Of a stretch of DNA of 19,618 nt, positions 15,858-19,618 are shown piece by piece. The notes beneath the pieces are model-generated. The model was not told the DNA's origin, did not search any database, and saw only the letters and a program-made list of their open reading frames with translations. Source of the DNA: Clostridium sp. CAG:632 (lineage in GTDB: Bacteria; Bacillota; Clostridia; Lachnospirales; Lachnospiraceae). Position numbers and translations under genes: made by a program. Each line of letters starts with the position of its first letter. The stretch's first letter is position 1. The stretch is taken from the NCBI GenBank assembly GCA_000431515.1, contig HF991332.1, forward strand, positions 2,236 through 21,853. The letters are read 5' to 3'.

Positions 15858-16708
15858 TCTGCTTCCTCCATAAATACCTGAAGTGCTTTATATTCTTCCT
15901 GCATTCTCTGATATCCATGCTGATAGAATTCTTCCCTCTTGCTTTCTCTGGTCTCAAACTTACTGATGCATGGCATCTTCGGCCGAATCACCATGATCTT
16001 TCCCTCCGCTGTCAGCCGCTCCATCTCTGTCTTCTGCGTCTGATATACATCAGCCCGGTTCAACAATGCATCTGCGAATTTTGGATATCGCTTTCCATAG
16101 GCCGCCTTGATCAGAAACTTATACTTATTATAATCTGTCGGGGTCTCATTTCCGGTCTTCGTCATAATGATCACAACCTTATCGCACCCCTTTTCAAATG
16201 CCCGGTTATATGGAATGGAGTCCACCAGACTGCCATCCATATAATCATGCCCGTCCATCTCCACCGGAATGGAAAGCAACGGTACGGAGCAGGATGCCTT
16301 GACTGCCGTCAGCGTATGCCTGTCATCACCGGAGCCGTCTATATACTCCGCCTGTGCCGTATCGCAGTTTACAACCACGACCTCATGTTCCACCTTTGTC
16401 TCATGGTGTGCCTTAAAATCATATGGAAACGTCTTATAAGAAAATTCAAATACCATCTTTTCCAGATTTAAAAAGCTTCCGGTCTTGATCAGCTGTGCAG
16501 GACCATAATAAGAATCCTTCTTCCCCGGACTTATGATCTGCTTGGTCCGTCCTCTCTGTCCGGACAGAAAATTCATCATATTTCCCGCTCCGGCTGATAC
16601 GCCTGCAATATAATCAAATGTTACATGTTCATCCATCAGGAAATCCAGAGCACCCGCTGTAAACAGTCCCCGCAATGCTCCGCCTTCCAGAACTAATCCT
16701 ATCTTCAT
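15851..16708 (-). CDS. Patatin-like phospholipase
   Basis: It is a predicted Ser-Asp acyl hydrolase acting on phospholipid or other lipid esters, in the cytoplasm or at the inner membrane face. The oxyanion loop EGGALRGLF is at residues 8-16, the nucleophile elbow GVSAG at 36-40 with Ser38, and the Asp of the dyad at 158 in DGSLVDSIP (the usual DG[GA] is DGS here). Length 285 aa fits the small bacterial RssA/YlbK-like group. There is no signal peptide. The ATG start fits the family alignment, but its ribosome site is weak (ACAGG abuts the ATG, GGA further away). It has its own promoter at 16796-16823. The substrate is unknown. Confidence 0.92.
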   Translation of the reverse strand: MKIGLVLEGGALRGLFTAGALDFLMDEHVTFDYIAGVSAGAGNMMNFLSGQRGRTKQIISPGKKDSYYGPAQLIKTGSFLNLEKMVFEFSYKTFPYDFKAHHETKVEHEVVVVNCDTAQAEYIDGSGDDRHTLTAVKASCSVPLLSIPVEMDGHDYMDGSLVDSIPYNRAFEKGCDKVVIIMTKTGNETPTDYNKYKFLIKAAYGKRYPKFADALLNRADVYQTQKTEMERLTAEGKIMVIRPKMPCISKFETRESKREEFYQHGYQRMQEEYKALQVFMEEAEC

Positions 16709-16795
16709 CCTGTTATCATTCCATTCTATTCTACATATCTTTGTATATTTTATACTGCTTTATCATGTCCGCCATAAATGCAGACGCCTCATTTA

Positions 16796-16823
16796 ATCAT
16801 ATTCAACTGCACTGAAAATGCAA
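16796..16823 (-). promoter_or_regulatory. Sigma-A-like promoter of the patatin gene
   Basis: On the minus strand TTGCAT (16823-16818) and TATGAT (16801-16796) are 16 bases apart. The leader to the start at 16708 is about 80 bases and AT-rich. It lies between this unit and the membrane-protein gene upstream. Confidence 0.6.
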
Positions 16824-16840
16824 GGTTTTTTCTGAAATTT

Positions 16841-16858
16841 AATCCTTATTTTAGGATT
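16841..16858 (-). terminator. Weak hairpin after the small membrane-protein gene
   Basis: AATCCT and AGGATT (16841-16846 with 16853-16858) pair around a six-base A/T loop, 15 bases past the stop at 16874. The following minus-strand bases are AATTTC, a poor U-tract, so termination here is uncertain. Confidence 0.35.
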
Positions 16859-16873
16859 CCCACTGATAGCAAG

Positions 16874-17326
16874 CTACAAAACCGCATATCCTGCAGCCAC
16901 AATCCGGATTCCGTATTGCACAAGCGTCATAACCACCAGACTGTTACTGATAAAGATCACAGCTCCTGCAACGACATGAAATCTCCGGACCGACTTGGGC
17001 TCCTTTAGGATCTCCGTCCGTACGATCGGATACGAGGCCGGTGCTGTCAGAATCGACAGGATCGTCACCTTAAATCCAACTACACCCTTCATAATAACAA
17101 AGCAATCTACAAACAATAATAGCAATGGGATTCCTACTACGATTGCAAATATAACCGAAGCGATCACCGTATTCTTCATACAATGCAGCAGCTCCTCCTC
17201 CTGATATGCCATACTGTCCGGATAAAACATTCCTCCGGGATTGATCAGCAACAGTGCCGGATAAATCAGGCATCCCAGAATATTTGTAGCTTCAAATAAA
17301 TAAACCAATATCGGATTTCTTTTCAT
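16874..17326 (-). CDS. Small integral membrane protein, 150 aa, unknown function
   Basis: The family is not recognised. The start ATG 17326 has GGGGGAG five bases upstream. Four hydrophobic segments lie at residues about 8-29, 53-74, 80-97 and 118-138, separated by short charged loops (YQEEELLHC, EILKEPKSVRRF). It contains two cysteines near the membrane borders and no catalytic motif. It is a single-gene unit with its own promoter and a dyad over the -35 that could be an operator. It could be an accessory transporter or stress membrane protein; nothing in the sequence decides. Confidence 0.75.
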   Translation of the reverse strand: MKRNPILVYLFEATNILGCLIYPALLLINPGGMFYPDSMAYQEEELLHCMKNTVIASVIFAIVVGIPLLLLFVDCFVIMKGVVGFKVTILSILTAPASYPIVRTEILKEPKSVRRFHVVAGAVIFISNSLVVMTLVQYGIRIVAAGYAVL

Positions 17327-17373
17327 ATGTACTCCCCCTGACCGGTTACATTCCTTTGTTTATTCAGTAGTGT

Positions 17374-17402
17374 AGCATATCTTGTTCTGTATGACCAGTC
17401 AA
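17374..17402 (-). promoter_or_regulatory. Sigma-A-like promoter of the 150-aa membrane protein
   Basis: On the minus strand TTGACT (17402-17397) and TATGCT (17379-17374) are exactly 17 bases apart, 48 bases before the ATG at 17326. Confidence 0.75.
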
Positions 17403-17414
17403 AAATCCGGTCAT
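17391..17414. repeat. Inverted repeat over the -35 box, possible operator
   Basis: ATGACC (17391-17396) and GGTCAT (17409-17414) form a perfect 6-bp dyad with 12 bases between them, and the -35 box lies in and beside the left arm. The position suits a repressor or activator site. No regulator gene is adjacent. Confidence 0.4.
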
Positions 17415-17474
17415 TGAATATCGATTTCCTTCCACAGAATCCTCCTCTTCCGAATACTATGCAGACATGGAAAA

Positions 17475-17500
17475 AGGCTCCGGCGGGGAAACCGGAGCCT
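17475..17500 (-). terminator. Strong intrinsic terminator downstream of bioY
   Basis: AGGCTCCGG (17475-17483) and CCGGAGCCT (17492-17500) pair over 9 GC-rich bases around an 8-base loop. On the minus strand the hairpin is followed by TTTTT, so it stops transcripts coming from bioY or from any promoter in 17501-17636. Confidence 0.88.
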
Positions 17501-17636
17501 CATGGATAAAGGGGAGGATCGTAGTCCTTTTCTTCCGAAAAGCACTTACGTTGTAACCGAATCGGTATTACCGCTTCGATTAATTATAGTATAAACACTT
17601 TTCCTCTCCCTATACATCCTGACTTAATATTTTAAT
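17501..17636 (-). other. 136-base structured segment between bioY and its terminator; possible small RNA
   Basis: This is most of the 310-base gene-free stretch 17327-17636; the rest holds the terminator, the promoter at 17374-17402 and a purine-rich segment. Read on the minus strand it holds TATACTATAATT (17594-17583), which resembles a -10 but has no matching -35. It also holds the self-complementary CGGTAATACCG and CCGATTCGG motifs and a small CTTTTC-GGAA-GAAAAG hairpin, then the terminator. It could be a long structured bioY 3' end or an independently started RNA of about 110 bases. No known RNA family was recognised. Confidence 0.35.
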
Positions 17637-18206
17637 TTAATTGGCAGACTTCTTGACCGGTACACCTTCCAGATTCATAACCTTGCGGATCGGAATGGAT
17701 AAGCCGTATGCAACCGCAATCGATGCAACATCCTTCACGATATACGGAACAACCGCAAGCATAAATGCCTCCATAAATGTCCGGGAAGTGATCTTCGCAA
17801 ACTGAACAGTTCCGCACAGATAGCAGATACACAGTCCTACGATTCCAAAAAGGATCGCCAGCCACTTCTTCTCTACGAGATCGATCATTCCACAGGCAAA
17901 ACCCAGGAACAAAAAGCCCCAGATATAACCACCGGTTGGACCGGCAATGGCTGCAAATCCTGCATTAAATCCGGTAAATACCGGAACTCCGACGATTCCA
18001 AGCAGAATATACACAAATATAGACAGGGTGCCACGGAATTTACCCAGACAGAAGCCTGCAAGTGCTACTGCAAAGGTCTGCAGTGTAAATGCGATCTGCC
18101 ATGGTGTCGGGATGGAAATCTGTGCAAGTACAGCGGTCACTGCTGCAAATACACCTATAAATACAATACTTTTTACCGAAAATAACGGTTTCTTTTCTTC
18201 ATTCAT
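17637..18206 (-). CDS. bioY: BioY biotin transporter, ECF substrate-binding subunit
   Basis: It is the membrane S-component that binds biotin and works with the shared ECF ATPase and EcfT subunits, which are encoded elsewhere. Length 189 aa and about six membrane segments match BioY. Characteristic stretches are PWQIAFTLQTFAVALAGFCLG after the first helix, VGVPVFTGFNAGF, and GPTGGYIWGFLFLG. The start ATG 18206 has AAGGAG about nine bases upstream. It follows birA by 40 bases on the same strand with no terminator between, so both are probably one transcript controlled by BirA. Confidence 0.95.
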   Translation of the reverse strand: MNEEKKPLFSVKSIVFIGVFAAVTAVLAQISIPTPWQIAFTLQTFAVALAGFCLGKFRGTLSIFVYILLGIVGVPVFTGFNAGFAAIAGPTGGYIWGFLFLGFACGMIDLVEKKWLAILFGIVGLCICYLCGTVQFAKITSRTFMEAFMLAVVPYIVKDVASIAVAYGLSIPIRKVMNLEGVPVKKSAN

Positions 18207-18246
18207 CTTTTGATGCTCCTTTATGATCTGTCATAGATTTTCTGTG

Positions 18247-19278
18247 TCATTCATTCTGCTTATCCGTGCATTCGGCTTCTGTTTTCACCGGGCGGACACT
18301 CACTTCTCCGGAAGAAAGCACCTTGCGGCTGCCATCCTCACATTCCAGGATCAAATGTCCATCTTCGTCAATGTCAACAGCCACTCCGTATACAGGTGGA
18401 TCTGTCAGCGTTTTAATCTTCTGCCCTAAAAGAAAAGAACGTTTCTTATATTCCGGCATAAAGCTCTTCTCTGTCAGATGCTCATAATACTGCCAGAAAT
18501 GGTTGATCATACCTGCCGCGATCCGGCTTCTGGCATCGATATCCGACTTTGCCAAACCGAAATCCTTCTTATTCTTAAAAATAGGACCTGCGATTTCCCG
18601 TATTGCTTCCGGAAATCCACCTTCCGGTTCCCGAACATTAAATCCGATTCCGGTCACAGCATATTCGAGCATACCGTTTTCCACATTCACAGATGCTTCT
18701 GTCAAAATACCACATACCTTTTTTCCATGACAGAACACATCATTAACCCATTTGATCTCCGCACGGTTACCGGATGCTTCTTCAATTGCTTCTGCTGCCG
18801 CTACCGCTGCCGCCGTTGTCATAAACAGTGATTCCTGCGCCGAGAACTTCGGCCGCATCAGGAAGCTGATATAAACACCGCTGACCGGCGGCGAATAAAA
18901 GCTCCGCCCCATTCTTCCACGTCCGGCTGTCTGGGACTCCGCAACCACCACAATTCCTTCCGGTTTGCCCTGCGCCGCATATTCTTTTGCTCTGATATTC
19001 GTAGAATCAATCGTCTTATATACTTCCAGCTGCAGATGCTTCATCTCCGGCAGCAGGTATTTGGAAATACTCTGCACTGATAAAATATCAGTGGCCGGAT
19101 TCAGACAATATCCTTTATTTGTCACGGCTGTGATTGAATATCCTTCTTCCTGAAGACTCTTAACCGCTTTCCAGACAGCATTCCGGCTGACATTTAATCT
19201 TACTGCCAGCTCTGCGCCGGAAATATGTTCACCCTTTTGCTGTTCCAGAACTTCTAACACACTATCTTTTACATTCAT
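18247..19278 (-). CDS. birA: Bifunctional biotin-protein ligase and biotin operon repressor
   Basis: It makes biotinyl-AMP, attaches biotin to carboxylase subunits, and represses biotin genes when charged. The N-terminal winged helix is at residues about 1-60 (ISGAELAVRLNVSRNAVWKAV, GYSITAVTNKGYCL). The ligase domain has DSTN near 91, the biotinyl-AMP loop GRGRMG at 119-124, and IKWVNDVFCHGKKVCGIL. A C-terminal SH3-like domain follows (VYGVAVDIDEDGHLIL). ATG 19278 is chosen because the ORF's first 20 codons (to 19338) lie over the promoter and lack a ribosome site; GTGAGG precedes 19278. Length is then 343 aa, normal for a class II BirA. It is the first gene of the birA-bioY unit. Confidence 0.95.
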   Translation of the reverse strand: MNVKDSVLEVLEQQKGEHISGAELAVRLNVSRNAVWKAVKSLQEEGYSITAVTNKGYCLNPATDILSVQSISKYLLPEMKHLQLEVYKTIDSTNIRAKEYAAQGKPEGIVVVAESQTAGRGRMGRSFYSPPVSGVYISFLMRPKFSAQESLFMTTAAAVAAAEAIEEASGNRAEIKWVNDVFCHGKKVCGILTEASVNVENGMLEYAVTGIGFNVREPEGGFPEAIREIAGPIFKNKKDFGLAKSDIDARSRIAAGMINHFWQYYEHLTEKSFMPEYKKRSFLLGQKIKTLTDPPVYGVAVDIDEDGHLILECEDGSRKVLSSGEVSVRPVKTEAECTDKQNE

Positions 19279-19304
19279 TTGTTTGGCCTCACAATTTTTG
19301 TACG

Positions 19305-19338
19305 TTGTTATCCTAACAGGTTTCTTTTTAATTGTCAA
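19305..19338 (-). promoter_or_regulatory. birA-bioY promoter with overlapping BirA-operator-like dyad
   Basis: On the minus strand TTGACA (19338-19333) and TAGGAT (19315-19310) are 17 bases apart, a strong sigma-A promoter. Superimposed are TTGACAATT (19338-19330) and GGATAACAA (19313-19305) separated by 16 bases. This resembles the known BirA operator of TTGTNAACC and GGTTNACAA half-sites about 15 bases apart. The right half is close to consensus; the left half is degenerate. Binding would block RNA polymerase. Confidence 0.65.
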
Positions 19339-19363
19339 CCCATTTTATATTTTCAGGTGACAA

Positions 19364-19618
19364 TCACTTTCCGTACCTGTGAAGCACCCATGCAAAGCAC
19401 AGGCAAAGAACGGCCAGCACTCCAAGATATTTTATATGAATCCCCTGAATCTCCAGTTCCTTCTGTTCCAGCTCCACTGCTTCAGAATTTATAACTGTAC
19501 CACCCACACTCTGTAGCTTCAGTAACTGGCTGTTATCAATCGTCCGTTTCCCGAAACACACCCGGATTCCGGTCTGTCCCTTTTCCAGTGCAAGGGAATC
19601 TCCGACTGTCACAGCAAG
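19364..19618 (-). CDS. C-terminus of a membrane-anchored protein, cut by window edge
   Basis: The open frame runs off the right edge; the GTG at 19612 is probably an internal valine because the frame continues (LAVTVGDS). The visible 84 residues are a soluble part with beta-like character (GDSLALEKGQTGIRVCFG, GGTVINSEAVELEQKELEI), a hydrophobic span of about 17 residues (YLGVLAVLCLCFAWVL), and a short basic end HRYGK. This looks like an extracytoplasmic domain held by a C-terminal anchor. The family is not recognised. It ends 25 bases before the birA -35 box, with no terminator visible. Confidence 0.6.
   Translation of the reverse strand, partial: LAVTVGDSLALEKGQTGIRVCFGKRTIDNSQLLKLQSVGGTVINSEAVELEQKELEIQGIHIKYLGVLAVLCLCFAWVLHRYGK

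Noticed and set aside
15851..16708. Anti-phage role for the patatin-like protein (CapV-type)
   Set aside because: No cyclase, sensor or other defence gene is nearby, and the length and motifs fit the housekeeping RssA/YlbK-like group.
17502..17594. A 30-codon + strand frame starting within the terminator flank with GGAG upstream
   Set aside because: The site is part of the terminator stem, the frame is short, no promoter is seen, and the strand is opposite to all neighbours.
19279..19338. N-terminal 20-residue extension of birA
   Set aside because: It would place coding sequence over the TTGACA/TAGGAT promoter, lacks a ribosome site, and precedes the normal start of the BirA helix-turn-helix domain.
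1..19618. CRISPR arrays, tRNA or rRNA genes, insertion sequences, phage genes
   Set aside because: No spaced direct repeats, transposase or integrase frames, or recognisable structural RNA sequence was found on either strand. A tRNA search program would be needed to exclude a degenerate tRNA.

Overview
The window looks like chromosomal DNA from a Gram-positive Clostridia species, most likely Lachnospiraceae. The evidence is moderate GC content (low 40s by eye), strong AGGAGG-type ribosome binding sites, densely packed operons, a DUF1292 protein, an ECF-type BioY, a BirA with an N-terminal DNA-binding domain, and several small proteins of a kind common in that family. Species cannot be named from the sequence alone. 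There is no rRNA, tRNA, CRISPR array, insertion sequence, integrase or phage gene, so this is core chromosome and not a mobile island.

Layout. 1-924 (+ strand): the tail of a Gly/Cys-ending protein, a terminator, and two overlapping small genes of unknown function. 988-4363 (- strand): a disordered Arg/Gly/Asn-rich protein followed by leuS, then a hairpin that looks like the leuS terminator and also covers the ribosome binding site of a 77-aa gene. 4542-4874 (+): a DUF1292 protein with a clear sigma-A-like promoter, divergent from the leuS operon. 4877-8689 (-): a phosphate operon in the order Na+/phosphate cotransporter with PhoU domain, response regulator, histidine kinase. It is preceded by four 6-bp half-sites at an exact 11-bp period, which is the architecture of a Pho box. 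8819-15395 (-): five closely spaced genes that probably form one operon, SEC-C protein, gltX, UvrD-like helicase, MBOAT acyltransferase, DHHW protein. 15504-16708 (-): a patatin-like phospholipase whose stop overlaps the start of a 117-aa protein of unknown function. 16874-17326 (-): a small membrane protein with its own promoter. 17637-19278 (-): birA and bioY, with a BirA-operator-like inverted repeat over the promoter. 19364-19618 (-): the C-terminus of an unidentified membrane-anchored protein cut by the window edge.

How the parts work together. The phosphate block reads as a self-controlled circuit: the two-component system is co-transcribed with the transporter whose promoter carries the Pho box. 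The biotin block reads as a feedback loop in which BirA ligates biotin and probably represses its own gene and the transporter gene. The MBOAT and DHHW pair is a standard polysaccharide O-acylation cassette, unusually placed downstream of a tRNA synthetase and a helicase. I see no defence system, biosynthetic cluster or other clearly new multi-gene machine. The most unusual items are the hairpin over the 77-aa gene start, the RGN-rich partner of leuS, and the patatin/117-aa pair.
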